A DNA stretch of 31,412 nucleotides from CAZFVY01 sp964522665 (GTDB lineage Bacteria; Verrucomicrobiota; Verrucomicrobiia; Limisphaerales; CAZFVY01), in NCBI GenBank assembly GCA_964522665.1, contig CAZFVY010000087.1, positions 1 through 31,412 on the forward strand. Direction: 5' to 3'. Positions 7,681-15,241 of the stretch are shown here, in pieces. The notes below the pieces were generated by a model, which worked only from the letters and a program-made list of their open reading frames with translations, had not been told where the DNA came from and made no database searches. The position numbers and the translations under genes are program-made. Each line of letters opens with the position of its first letter. Position 1 is the first letter of the stretch.

Positions 7681-8223
7681 CTACGGCGCGTTGCCGCTCA
7701 CGTCCGGCGTGATCCCGAGGTTGCTGCCGCTGTCCGTGTTCAGTCCGGAGACGGAGAGCACCGACGTCGTGAACGGCGCGGCGAGTTTGAGGCGCGAGAG
7801 ATGTTGGAACACATTGCGCACGCCGGCGTAGCCTTCGAGGAAGTCGGCCAGCGATTGCCAGCTCGCGAACATCGTCCCGTTTTCCAACAGGTAGAGCTGC
7901 TTCTCGATGTCGAAAATCAAATCCCGGAAATTGCCGATCCGCTCCGAGTAGGCGCGCGTGCGCGAGCTTTGCCCGTCCGGCTCGGCTACCATGAACCGCT
8001 TGGCCACGGTATAGACGAGGAGCAGGAACTGGTTCGGGTCGGTCAGGTCGGGCGTGATGCTCAGGTTATCGACCATGAGCGCGTAGTTGGGCAGATAGTT
8101 GCCCTTGATGACGAAACGAATCCCCCGATCCAACGCCGTCGGCTGGTAGATTGGATTCTGGTCGTCGTTGTCCCCCGCGACGAACCGCACGAACTCCCGC
8201 AGATCTGAGATCAATGTAGCCAT
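7681..8223 (-). CDS. Putative head-tail connector (adaptor) protein
   Basis: The 180-residue protein starts MATLISDLREFVRFVAGDND and is helical over residues 1-135, with ALDRGIRFVIKGNYLPNYAL, DPNQFLLLVYTVAKRFMV and FRDLIFDIEKQLYLLENGTM. This is the pattern of gp6/gp15-type adaptors that bind the portal ring: an N-terminal 'L...V...' helix, a loop with acidic residues, then helices that pack around the ring. The C-terminal 45 residues are Ser/Thr/Gly-rich and flexible. It is the first gene after the terminator behind the capsid block, so it probably begins the head-tail joining and tail unit. Family call is by fold and position. Confidence 0.5.
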   Translation of the reverse strand: MATLISDLREFVRFVAGDNDDQNPIYQPTALDRGIRFVIKGNYLPNYALMVDNLSITPDLTDPNQFLLLVYTVAKRFMVAEPDGQSSRTRAYSERIGNFRDLIFDIEKQLYLLENGTMFASWQSLADFLEGYAGVRNVFQHLSRLKLAAPFTTSVLSVSGLNTDSGSNLGITPDVSGNAP

Positions 8224-8231
8224 TTCAAAAA

Positions 8232-8328
8232 CAAGGCTGACGGCTGAAGGCTAAACGCTGAAGTCGGGAATCCCCGAGATGTCCGCGCCTTGTTCATTTT
8301 AGCCTTTAGCATTTAGCCCTTAGCCTTA
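8232..8328. repeat. Heptad inverted pair upstream of the connector gene
   Basis: The left arm at 8232-8263 holds AAGGCTGACGGCTGAA-type heptads and the right arm at 8296-8328 the complement. The short spacer contains GCGCCTTG, a remnant also seen in the larger palindromic bodies elsewhere in the window. Confidence 0.8.
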
Positions 8329-8330
8329 GA

Positions 8331-8365
8331 GAAAAGGGCGGTTGCCTTTGCGTCAGCAACCGCCC
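8331..8365 (-). terminator. Intrinsic terminator after the capsid block
   Basis: A perfect 10-bp stem GGGCGGTTGC/GCAACCGCCC (8336-8345 with 8356-8365) encloses a 10-base loop. On the coding strand it is followed directly by TTTTCTC. It lies about 70 bases after the stop of the 277-residue gene and before the heptad pair, so it probably ends transcription of the capsid unit. It is the best terminator in the window. Confidence 0.85.
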
Positions 8366-8438
8366 CTCCCCAACCCAACTCACCCCTGCCGCGTCGAAGC
8401 TTCCCAGTGACGACGGGCAAATTGTTAATGGACCCCGC

Positions 8439-9272
8439 TTAGACCGCGTAGAAGCTGGCGACCTTTTCCGAGATGCCGTCCGCGGCATCCTTGATGTCGT
8501 TCTCGTCCGGGAAATCCGGGTTGACCTCGAGAATGCAATTCGTGGCGACGTAACGATCCGTGACGATCAAGCCGCCCTTGTTGATGTCCAACCGCAGGCA
8601 GCAGTTGACGCCGGCCACGCGCATCAGGCCATCCGCCACGCTGACGTGCTTGGTGCGGACCTTGACCTCGCGCGGCTTCGAGCGGCCGGGCACGACGAAC
8701 TTCGAGCCGTCGGCGCCGTCCGGGACCGCGTGCGGCGGACGCGTGCCGAGCATCAGCGTCATGTCTTCGACCGTGCCGATCGCGCCCCAGCTCGCCGAGG
8801 AGGGCAGCACATACAACTCGACCGCGCTCCCTTGCAGGCCCGTGGTGGAACTGACGCCCGAGAGGGCGACGTAATTATTGACGACCGCCCATTGTTTGCC
8901 CCCCGACGCGATCACATCGACCGCGATCGACTCCTCGTAGGAGTTGGCCTGATTCCGCGCGTAGGTCGGCGGAGTCAAGGTAAACGTGCCTGTCAACGCG
9001 GTGCCGTCCGTCGCGGTGCCGGTCACCGTGCCGACCAGCGTGGCCGAGCCGTTCCAACGCAGCTTGACGATCGCTTGCAGGTCCACGCCCGCCTGCGTGA
9101 GGAACGCGTTCGCCTCGACCGTGTAGGCGCTGGTGTTGTCGGTCGGGAAAGTCATCTCCGCAACCTTCGTCGCCGCCTCGGTGGACACGTACAAAAGTTT
9201 GTCCTGCCCTTGCGCCGGCTTGAGGGCCGTGGCGCGCAGGGCGTTCGTGATCGCCGGTAAATTGTAAAGCAT
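8439..9272 (-). CDS. Uncharacterised structural protein after the major capsid gene
   Basis: The 277-residue product starts MLYNLPAITNALRATALKPA. A beta-rich region with LRWNGSATLVGTVTGTATDG and ALTGTFTLTPPTYARNQANS follows, then a Gly/Pro-rich loop (MLGTRPPHAVPDGADGSKFV) and a C-terminal part containing VAGVNCCLRLDINKGGLIVT and ending SEKVASFYAV. An AGGATC ribosome-binding site stands before the ATG. It follows the major capsid gene after an 87-base space with a strong hairpin, and a terminator follows it, so it shares the capsid transcript. A second head protein or a tail protein moved next to the capsid gene are both possible. I do not recognise the family. Confidence 0.6.
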   Translation of the reverse strand: MLYNLPAITNALRATALKPAQGQDKLLYVSTEAATKVAEMTFPTDNTSAYTVEANAFLTQAGVDLQAIVKLRWNGSATLVGTVTGTATDGTALTGTFTLTPPTYARNQANSYEESIAVDVIASGGKQWAVVNNYVALSGVSSTTGLQGSAVELYVLPSSASWGAIGTVEDMTLMLGTRPPHAVPDGADGSKFVVPGRSKPREVKVRTKHVSVADGLMRVAGVNCCLRLDINKGGLIVTDRYVATNCILEVNPDFPDENDIKDAADGISEKVASFYAV

Positions 9273-9303
9273 GGTGGATCCTGGTTACGTTGTTTCGGTT
9301 ACC

Positions 9304-9336
9304 GCGGGGCGGCTGGCCCACGCCAGTCCGCCCCGC
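9304..9336 (-). other. Strong hairpin between major capsid and next gene
   Basis: Two stacked stems, GCGGGGCGG/CCGCCCCGC and CTGGC/GCCAG with one unpaired base, give 14 pairs around a 4-base loop. No T-run follows on the coding strand, so termination would be partial at most. It could lower expression of the downstream gene relative to the capsid protein or protect the capsid mRNA 3' end. Confidence 0.65.
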
Positions 9337-9359
9337 CGCCTGCCGCCTGGCCGCATGGT

Positions 9360-10538
9360 TTAATTCGTCGAGTAGGTGAACCGGGCCGCGTTGACCCGCT
9401 GCGGAATCGGGATATACGCGCCCGTGACCTTCTTGGCCCAAATCGTGGCTGTGTTGTGCTTGCGATCCACCGTCTCCTCGGCGTCGTCGAACGACGGCTT
9501 GAAGAACACCTTGCCCACCGGGCGATTGAACTTCGGATAGCAGACGCTCCGCGCGATGGTGTTGTCCGGGATCAGCGACCAGTCCACGCCGAGATACCGG
9601 CCGACCTGGTAAAACCCGTTGGACGCCAGTTGCTCGACAATGTCGGTCGGCTTAGGCCCCGCCGAGTTGATCACCGTCGTCAACGTGTTCGCGATGCCGG
9701 TGATGTCGTCCGCCGGGACGATCACTTCGCCGGTCGGGCGCAGCTCGCCGTCCGGGAAGCAGTTGGCGAAACGGGCCGCGTAATTCACGATCGCTTGCAG
9801 CGTCGCGAAATCGAACACCGTGCTACCGCTGGGCGTGCCGACGCTGATGTCGTTCGTGGTGGGCAGCACGCTTTTGCGCACCCGGGTGTTGAGATTCAAC
9901 GTCCGCCGATCCGGCTTCGCGTTCGTGAAGTCGAACGCTTGGTATGCGCCCGCCGTGCCGTCCGTGAGCAAATTGAACAGGATCTGCTCGATCTGATTGC
10001 GCAGGTCGAACTGGATGTCGAACGTGCTCTTGGCCGCGGCCGTGATGTCGCCCGTGTTGAGATCGCGCGTCTTGTAGGTGACCTCGTCCGTGACGACCTC
10101 GTGTAGGTCCACGGGGTATTCGGTCTGCGAGGGGATCACCTTGGTCATCAAGGGATCGCCGTTTTGGCTGATATAACCCGCCTTGATCTGCTGCCGCGTG
10201 TTGTTCTGGATGTACGGCGATTCGTTGTCCGCCAGCGTCACCACTTCGAAGAACGACCCGAAGTTCAGCGTCGGGATGATGTAGTTGTTCACCAACTCGA
10301 TCCGCAGCGCGTTCAACTCCACGCGCGCCTCGCGGTCACCCGCGTGCGCCCGCTTGTAAAGCGCGGCCGTTTCCTTGTCCGTCTCCTCGTTCGCGCCGTC
10401 GAGCGCGCCCTGGAGGTTCTCGGCGCAAAACTTGCCCCACGTGCGGCCGTCCGGCGCGTGGCCGAACAAGGTCAAGCCCTTGGCCCGCGCGATCATGCGC
10501 TTGATTTGCTCCGCCTGTTCAATTTGTTTCCGGTTCAT
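9360..10538 (-). CDS. Major capsid protein (HK97-like fold inferred)
   Basis: The 392-residue protein follows scaffold and decoration genes and precedes head-tail joining genes, the usual slot for the major capsid protein. Residues 1-75 are helical and charged (KQIEQAEQIKRMIARAKG) like an N-terminal arm. The middle has NYIIPTLNFGSFFEVVTLAD and PSQTEYPVDLHEVVTDEVTY, then TKSTFDIQFDLRNQIEQILF-type helices. A nucleotide-free domain with GEVIVPADDITGIANTLTTV and SNGFYQVGRYLGVDWSLIPD resembles the A domain of HK97-type shells. AAGGGA precedes the ATG by about 11 bases. There is no catalytic motif. The assignment is by order, length and fold pattern. High GC coding without heptad arrays marks this block. 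Confidence 0.8.
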   Translation of the reverse strand: MNRKQIEQAEQIKRMIARAKGLTLFGHAPDGRTWGKFCAENLQGALDGANEETDKETAALYKRAHAGDREARVELNALRIELVNNYIIPTLNFGSFFEVVTLADNESPYIQNNTRQQIKAGYISQNGDPLMTKVIPSQTEYPVDLHEVVTDEVTYKTRDLNTGDITAAAKSTFDIQFDLRNQIEQILFNLLTDGTAGAYQAFDFTNAKPDRRTLNLNTRVRKSVLPTTNDISVGTPSGSTVFDFATLQAIVNYAARFANCFPDGELRPTGEVIVPADDITGIANTLTTVINSAGPKPTDIVEQLASNGFYQVGRYLGVDWSLIPDNTIARSVCYPKFNRPVGKVFFKPSFDDAEETVDRKHNTATIWAKKVTGAYIPIPQRVNAARFTYSTN

Positions 10539-10573
10539 ATCGTGAAATCCCTTTAGTGATGTCGCCCGTTGGC

Positions 10574-11047
10574 TTAGTTATTGATGCGAGTAGCGAAGAT
10601 GCGGACGTTGCCCGCGGTTTCCGGAGTGGGGAGCCCGGCGAGCAGGTAGTAAGCCGTGTCGTTGGTCTGAGCGACGTAGAACTTCCCGCCGCTGAACGAG
10701 AGCTTCGTGTTGATTGCCGTGCCGCTCGAGATGGCGCCCGTGCCGCTCAGCACGAGGTAGTTCGATCCCTCGGCCTCGACCGCGTCAGCCTGCTCCAAGG
10801 TGCATTCCAGCCCCGTGGTGTAGGGCAGTTCGATGCGGCCGGGAAACAACCCGGCGCGATCAACCACGCTCGGTCCGCCGGTGACGACGTCGCGATCGAC
10901 GAAGCCCAACAGCAGACCTGAAGCCAGCGCGGCGTTGGCCGGCGTGGTCGGGTCGGTCATGTAGGCCGTGCCGCGGAGCGCGTCGGCCATGATGTTGATG
11001 CTGATCTTTTTGCCGTCGTAAGGGCGGCGAATTTCAAATTGGCTCAT
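10574..11047 (-). CDS. Putative capsid decoration (head-stabilising) protein
   Basis: This 157-residue product lies between scaffold and major capsid genes, where head decoration genes are found in many siphophages. It begins MSQFEIRRPYDGKKISINIM and is mainly beta: ANAALASGLLLGFVDRDVVT, DRAGLFPGRIELPYTTGLEC, NYLVLSGTGAISSGTAINTK and KFYVAQTNDTAYYLLAGLPT. An abundance of Gly, Thr and Ser with few charges suits a trimeric surface protein. GGGAGAAA lies about 12 bases before the ATG. It is separated from the next gene by only 35 bases, so they are co-transcribed. The function is inferred from place and composition. Confidence 0.55.
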   Translation of the reverse strand: MSQFEIRRPYDGKKISINIMADALRGTAYMTDPTTPANAALASGLLLGFVDRDVVTGGPSVVDRAGLFPGRIELPYTTGLECTLEQADAVEAEGSNYLVLSGTGAISSGTAINTKLSFSGGKFYVAQTNDTAYYLLAGLPTPETAGNVRIFATRINN

Positions 11048-11084
11048 AGTGTTTTTGGTTTCTCCCGAGTGGAATCAGCGCGCC

Positions 11085-11798
11085 TTAGACAAGGCGCAGT
11101 TTCTTGACGGTGGTGGGCGGCGCCGCCGGATCGGCGGGCGGGGCGTCAACCTTCGCGCCCATCGACTTCGCCAGCCCGAGCGCGCGTTGGAAGTCGGCTT
11201 CCGGGCAATACGCCAGGTCCGCCAGTTCCGCGCCGTTGAGCGAGATGCGGTTGGCCTTGAGTTGCGCCAGCCGGTTCTCCGCCGTCTTCTGGACCGTCGC
11301 GAACGCGGCATCGTCGCCGAGAATCGCCGTCGAATCCGTCGGCACCGGCAGCCCGCACTTGAGCAGCGTCGCGTGACGCTGCGAGAACACGGTGACTTGC
11401 TTGGCGACCGCGGCATTCACCGCGGCGGTGGTGGCTTGCTCCGCGTCCGCCTTGGGAATCAACTCGCCCTTGGTCACCTTCTCCTCGAAGGAATTCAGCG
11501 AAACCTTCGCGGCGTTGTGGTCGCGGCTGAGCGTCTCGACCATCGCGGTCAGACGGTTGGCGGACGACACGGCCCCGTCGAGCGCGCCGATGGCGTATTC
11601 GAGGGAACGGGAGGCGTCCAACGCGGCGGGGACTTGTTCGAGCGGCGGCATCTTGGCCAGGATGACGTTCAGGTCATCCGTGATTTCCTTGAGGCTGCCT
11701 TGCATGGCCGGCGGCAGGGTGTCGCCCAGCTTGGCGAGGCACAGGCCGGTCTTCGTGAAGAAGGCGCGCGTTTCGGCGAGATTAAATTCTTTAGGCAT
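11085..11798 (-). CDS. Capsid scaffold protein
   Basis: The 237-residue protein starts MPKEFNLAETRAFFTKTGLC. Residues about 25-130 form long helices (SLKEITDDLNVILAKMPPLE, LDGAVSSANRLTAMVETLSR, NAAKVSLNSFEEKVTKGELI), typical of phage scaffolds that fill the prohead before DNA entry. The C-terminal part has AQLKANRISLNGAELADLAY, a Pro/Ala-rich linker and a short basic end VKKLRLV, a usual shell-binding tail. The gene lies between the prohead protease and the decoration and capsid genes. A 20-bp inverted repeat 22 bases before the start codon suggests this gene opens the capsid transcript. Confidence 0.75.
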   Translation of the reverse strand: MPKEFNLAETRAFFTKTGLCLAKLGDTLPPAMQGSLKEITDDLNVILAKMPPLEQVPAALDASRSLEYAIGALDGAVSSANRLTAMVETLSRDHNAAKVSLNSFEEKVTKGELIPKADAEQATTAAVNAAVAKQVTVFSQRHATLLKCGLPVPTDSTAILGDDAAFATVQKTAENRLAQLKANRISLNGAELADLAYCPEADFQRALGLAKSMGAKVDAPPADPAAPPTTVKKLRLV

Positions 11799-11819
11799 AT
11801 CGTTATTCGTTTTCGTGTG

Positions 11820-11839
11820 TGTGATAGTTTTCTATCATA
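11820..11839 (-). promoter_or_regulatory. Operator-like inverted repeat before the scaffold gene
   Basis: On the coding strand the site is TATGATAG AAAA CTATCACA, with seven of eight half-site pairs complementary. TATGAT resembles a -10 box. It is one of four similar sites in the window, each within about 35 bases of a start codon. A repressor or activator dimer, or a phage-specific promoter, is the likely reader. Confidence 0.65.
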
Positions 11840-11891
11840 CCTGCAACAAGCGCACCGGGGTCACAGTTCGAGAATCGTGTCAATACTTATT

Positions 11892-12851
11892 TCACACTGA
11901 TTGCGAAAATCTTTTTACCTCCGCCCGCAACTGCTCCAACGCGTCCGCCATCGCCTGCTTCTCTTCGTCCGATGCCAGCATCCGATCGATCCCCGCGGTC
12001 GGCTCCGCGCCGTAGTGGACGAGCGCCGCGCCCGCGTAATGGACGTGACCGTTCAAACCGCCCATGAGCGCCGCCACGCGGCGGCCCTGATACGGCTTGG
12101 TCAAGCGGTCCTTCTCCTCGTCGTAGCACTTCAGCAACTCGACCGGCGCTTCCTTGACCGAGCAATAGGCGAAACCCAACTCGCCGAAATCGCCCGGCGT
12201 CTGCTCCGGGAACGGGCCGGTGTAAATATCGTTCTTGCTCAACGCCAGCCCCTGACGCGCCGTGTAGATGTCCCGGTAGTCCGAGCTGCTCGCCGGACCG
12301 TCCTCGACCTCCGGCAGAATGGCGAATCCGCTGTCCTCCCAATGAAATTCCACCTCCATCGAAAACGTGAACGGCTTCCGCCCGCTCTGGTGTTGGCCCA
12401 GGATGCGGTCCGCGCCCTTGGCGTTTTTGTTCAACGACGCCACGATCCGCATCCCCGGCGGTTTCTTCATCGTGTCCCGCAGCTTCCAGCCGCCCGCCGG
12501 CGCCTTGTCAAACTCGACGCCCACGATGCTGCCGAGAATACGGTCCTCACGGATCGGCGCCTTCTCGTTGCCGTAGATCGCCATGAGATGCTGATAGTTG
12601 AACCCCTGATGCAGCATACTCTGCCATGAGTTGGCCACCGTCCCGGCGTGCAGGCCCTTGCCATACGCCGTGATCACCGGGAACGCGTGCGACAAATGCC
12701 CCTCGACGTAAGCCTTGCTCTTGTCGGGCCGCAACTTCATCCCGTTGATCTCGATCTCCCCGTCGCACAACTCGACCGTCCCGGCGCCGAGCGCGTAACC
12801 GCGCGAAGACAAGGCTGAAGGCTGAACGCTAAATGCTGAAGTTTTGCTCAT
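11892..12851 (-). CDS. Prohead (capsid maturation) protease
   Basis: The 319-residue product shows the His and Ser elements of phage head maturation proteases: QGFNYQHLMAIYG with His88 followed by IREDRILGSIVGVEF, and GRKPFTFSMEVEF with Ser163. Such enzymes cut scaffold and capsid arms inside the prohead. It stands before the scaffold and capsid genes, as expected. Its N-terminus is odd: after MSKT comes SAFSVQPSAL, which is the in-frame translation of a heptad array (12811-12840). No ATG separates this from the conserved part, so either the array is translated or a non-ATG start such as the TTG near residue 28 is used. The acidic, helical C-terminus is usual for the group. Confidence 0.72.
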   Translation of the reverse strand: MSKTSAFSVQPSALSSRGYALGAGTVELCDGEIEINGMKLRPDKSKAYVEGHLSHAFPVITAYGKGLHAGTVANSWQSMLHQGFNYQHLMAIYGNEKAPIREDRILGSIVGVEFDKAPAGGWKLRDTMKKPPGMRIVASLNKNAKGADRILGQHQSGRKPFTFSMEVEFHWEDSGFAILPEVEDGPASSSDYRDIYTARQGLALSKNDIYTGPFPEQTPGDFGELGFAYCSVKEAPVELLKCYDEEKDRLTKPYQGRRVAALMGGLNGHVHYAGAALVHYGAEPTAGIDRMLASDEEKQAMADALEQLRAEVKRFSQSV

Positions 12852-12927
12852 GCTGATTTAGAATTTAATGTCGCGGACGGGTTGCCAAGGTTTCCCATTC
12901 CCCCACTTTAGCCTTCAGCCCTTAGCC
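12811..12927. repeat. Heptad inverted pair, left arm inside the protease gene
   Basis: The left arm at 12811-12840 lies in the first codons of the protease gene and the right arm at 12905-12927 ends at the papain-type gene stop, supplying its TAA. A few degenerate heptads (12851-12866) follow the protease start. Confidence 0.75.
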
Positions 12928-13737
12928 CGCCACGGCGGGTAAACCTTCAGCGTTGCCCGGCTGCGCTAAGCAGCCTGGCGCCGCCGTCCAGGCGTCCCAC
13001 GGCTGGCCGTCGGTCAAATACGTGTAATCCACCTCGACGAATCCCCCGAAGCCGTAGGTCGTGCCCCACGAATTGGCCAGGCGCAACCGCTTCGTCGTGT
13101 CGTCGTAACCCACGATGCAGAGCGCGTGGCCGCCAATCGGCGCGGACGACGGATAGAATCCGATCAAGCCCGTCTTAACCGCGTAGGTGGTGTACCAGTC
13201 CTCCGTGATCTGCAGCCCGATGACCACCGGGAACCGCTCGACGCCGATGGCATACTTGATTGCGTTCAAGTCCGCGCACCGCTCGTAAGCCGGCAGGCAG
13301 AGCGCCGTGCCGTAAGCGAATGCCAGTTGACTCGGCTCCGCGTCCACCGGACCCGACGCCGGGTAATGCTCAACTGGGCACGCGCCATATTGCTTGAGCG
13401 CCGCGATGGCGTCGCGCATCTCGACGCCCACGTCCTCCAGTTGCGCCCCCTCGATCGCCCGACCCGCCCACCAGAGAAAGCGCGGCGAGAGCGCGATCGA
13501 TTTGCCCAGCGTCGTCGCCAGCAGGCTCTCCCAAAAGTAGGCCACGGCGTGCCCGGTGCAGGAACTTTCCTGCCCCTGGTTCATGATCGGCGGCAAGTAA
13601 CCCACCACCGACCGCTCCGGCACGGCGACCGGCCCCACCGCCTTCATGCGGTCCCGCGCGTCCACGCGATCCCGTTTTGCGGCCAGAGGAAATTTTTTGA
13701 AATCAATCATATTTGCCCGAGGTTTAATCCAGTCCAT
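12922..13737 (-). CDS. Papain-family (C1) cysteine peptidase
   Basis: Counted from a TTG at 13761, the catalytic set of papain is intact: NQGQESSCTGHA with the oxyanion Gln and nucleophile Cys68, GGHALCIVGYDD with His212, and ANSWG with Asn230. Spacing and the GFGGFVEVDY end are as in mature C1 peptidases, and there is no long inhibitory pro-region. I chose ATG at 13737 because the TTG lies in a heptad arm; ATG at 13710 is also possible. There is no signal peptide. It sits between lipoprotein genes and the prohead protease, so it could process virion proteins, act at lysis, or cut a host protein. Phage-borne C1 peptidases are uncommon. The stop codon TAA is formed by the heptad array. Confidence 0.85.
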   Translation of the reverse strand: MDWIKPRANMIDFKKFPLAAKRDRVDARDRMKAVGPVAVPERSVVGYLPPIMNQGQESSCTGHAVAYFWESLLATTLGKSIALSPRFLWWAGRAIEGAQLEDVGVEMRDAIAALKQYGACPVEHYPASGPVDAEPSQLAFAYGTALCLPAYERCADLNAIKYAIGVERFPVVIGLQITEDWYTTYAVKTGLIGFYPSSAPIGGHALCIVGYDDTTKRLRLANSWGTTYGFGGFVEVDYTYLTDGQPWDAWTAAPGCLAQPGNAEGLPAVAG

Positions 13738-13752
13738 GATAAGCGAATTCTG

Positions 13753-13848
13753 ACGGCTCAAGGCTAAAGGCTAAAATTTCCGATTTGGACGACGCGCCTT
13801 CGCGGCTTGTCTTCATTTCAGCATTCAGCATTTAGCCTTCCGCCTTTG
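13753..13848. repeat. Heptad inverted pair between papain-type and lipoprotein genes
   Basis: The left arm is at 13753-13777 (GGCTCAAGGCTAAAGGCTAAA) and the right arm at 13815-13848. The spacer contains GACGCGCCTT, the same short core that starts the palindromic bodies at 25108 and 28276. Confidence 0.8.
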
Positions 13849-13851
13849 CCC

Positions 13852-14283
13852 CTAGTGGCCGTCACGACGCCATTGATTCATCCGAATGAAATCCACGATC
13901 GCCTCCGCCGAGATGTTGAAGTTCGTGCTGCCGGCAATCGGCGTGATCCCGAAGTCCGCGACCAAGTGCGGCGTGAACATGTTCTCGTACAGTCCGACGA
14001 GCGTGTTGTAACGGTCCCGGGCGGCCGGCGTGATCGTGCCCGAGCCGTCCGGGTTGTAGCCGAGGAAGCCGGAGTTCCGCGCGTTCCCATCGAACGACGC
14101 GGATGACCCCGTGTGAGTAGGAATCACGGTGAACGCCGAACATCCCGGGAAGATGAGAAAACCCAGGAGGATTAACCCTACGGACGCCCACCGTGAAAAA
14201 TAAGGCCGAACGCTGAAGGCCGAAAGCTGAAGTAGCAGCCAGCCAACAACCCGCGCCAAAGCCTGTGATAGTTTGGATTTCAT
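13852..14283 (-). CDS. Small lipoprotein, candidate outer spanin or envelope protein
   Basis: The 143-residue product has a hydrophobic signal VGLILLGFLIFPGC ending in a lipobox Cys, so it is probably lipid-anchored outside the inner membrane. The mature part is Gly/Asn/Thr-rich (PTHTGSSASFDGNARNSGFL) and ends with a short helix EAIVDFIRMNQWRRDGH. The N-terminal part carries LQLSAFSVRP, an in-frame translated heptad array, and no ATG follows it before the lipobox, so the signal region appears lengthened by the repeat. The first codons overlap an 11-base match to the operator half-site. Lipoproteins next to small membrane proteins suggest a spanin-like role in lysis, but superinfection exclusion is equally possible. 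Confidence 0.55.
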   Translation of the reverse strand: MKSKLSQALARVVGWLLLQLSAFSVRPYFSRWASVGLILLGFLIFPGCSAFTVIPTHTGSSASFDGNARNSGFLGYNPDGSGTITPAARDRYNTLVGLYENMFTPHLVADFGITPIAGSTNFNISAEAIVDFIRMNQWRRDGH

Positions 14284-14316
14284 TTTAGCCTTTTGCGTTT
14301 AGCCTTCAGCCTTCGA
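14202..14316. repeat. Heptad inverted pair, left arm inside the lipoprotein gene
   Basis: The left arm at 14202-14233 (GGCCGAACGCTGAAGGCC and on) is translated within the signal region of the 143-residue lipoprotein. The right arm at 14283-14316 lies between the two genes and begins a few bases after the upstream stop codon. Confidence 0.75.
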
Positions 14317-14529
14317 TTATTGCCCAAGCAGATCTTGCGTGGCCTTGACGTCGCGCTTCTCGACCACAACCTCGACCGCGGCCTCGCGTTCGCCTTCCTG
14401 GGCGGCCGCCTTCGCCGCCTGCATCTGCGGGGTGTTGGCCAGATCGATCACCTTCTCGGCGATCTCCTCCGCCTTGATCACCGCGCCGGCGACCGCCGAC
14501 ACCGCGTCCGTTGGCACTGGCGTGGCCAT
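14317..14529 (-). CDS. Small acidic helical protein, 70 residues
   Basis: The protein starts MATPVPTDAVSAVAGAVIKA and is one long amphipathic helix rich in Ala, Glu and Lys (EEIAEKVIDLANTPQMQAAK, EGEREAAVEVVVEKRDVKA). It has no signal peptide or membrane span. It stands one base from the stop of the upstream lipoprotein gene, so it is probably translated with it. The function is unknown; a partner or regulator of the neighbouring membrane proteins is a guess. A heptad array follows its TAA stop. Confidence 0.5.
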   Translation of the reverse strand: MATPVPTDAVSAVAGAVIKAEEIAEKVIDLANTPQMQAAKAAAQEGEREAAVEVVVEKRDVKATQDLLGQ

Positions 14530-14530
14530 A

Positions 14531-15211
14531 TCACGTCCAGGTTACGTCGGTGAACCGGCGCGTGTAATCGGCGGCCTGTCGAATGACTGGACACCAGCGC
14601 GTCCGCTCGTTCATCCCATCGTTCGCATACTTCCCATTCGTCCCATTGCCGACTGCCGCACGCGGTTTCGGCAAACCAAACCTCTTCGCCGCCGCCGGAT
14701 TATTGACCGCCTCGAGAATTCCCGACGCGAGCGCCTGAAGGATCGGCTTCGCCCATACCGCCTGATCGAGATTGTCCGCGACGTGCTGGCCGAAGGTAAG
14801 TTCGTAGAGCTTCAGCGCGCCATTTATCAGGCTATACCAATTTTCCGATCTGATTTCTTTGATCGAGATATTCGTAATGGCGCCCTCCAAATCCGCCGGC
14901 GAATAGTTGCCGTTGTTGATCGCGACGTTGATGACCTCGGCAGCCGCGCGCAGATATGGGATCGCGTTCGTGTCCGCTTTGATCGCGAATGGAATCCCAA
15001 GCTCAGCGGATGCCTGCACAGCGAACTCCACTTCCGGCAGCCAGTTCGTGCTTATCAGAACCACGGGCGCGTTCGTGCCGCCGCTACCACCTCCTCCCGG
15101 CGAGACGCAACCGACCATGCCCGTCAGGCAGGTCACCGCTGAAATTGCCACAATGCTGATCACACTGAGCAGGCTGAAAGCCCCCCGTCCGTTTCTTGGA
15201 TAACCGTTCAT
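14531..15211 (-). CDS. Lipoprotein, 226 residues, unknown function
   Basis: The N-terminus has a hydrophobic stretch LLSVISIVAISAVTCLTGMVGC; Cys35 follows Val-Gly and is the likely lipidation site. A Gly/Ser/Pro linker (VSPGGGGSGGTN) leads to a helical domain with WLPEVEFAVQASAELGIPFA, YLRAAAEVINVAINNGNYSP and WYSLINGALKLYELTFGQ. The end is basic and aromatic (RQAADYTRRFTDVTWT). This is an exported, lipid-anchored protein next to candidate holin genes, which would suit an envelope-disrupting or exclusion role. I see no muramidase, amidase or peptidase motif. The gene is followed after one base by the small helical gene. Confidence 0.6.
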   Translation of the reverse strand: MNGYPRNGRGAFSLLSVISIVAISAVTCLTGMVGCVSPGGGGSGGTNAPVVLISTNWLPEVEFAVQASAELGIPFAIKADTNAIPYLRAAAEVINVAINNGNYSPADLEGAITNISIKEIRSENWYSLINGALKLYELTFGQHVADNLDQAVWAKPILQALASGILEAVNNPAAAKRFGLPKPRAAVGNGTNGKYANDGMNERTRWCPVIRQAADYTRRFTDVTWT

Positions 15212-15241
15212 ACTTTTTTTGTTTCCGATTTGTTCTGACGC

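Noticed and set aside
11820..11839. Inverted repeat as a phage attachment site
   Set aside because: Four copies lie before start codons and no integrase is present, which fits regulation rather than integration.
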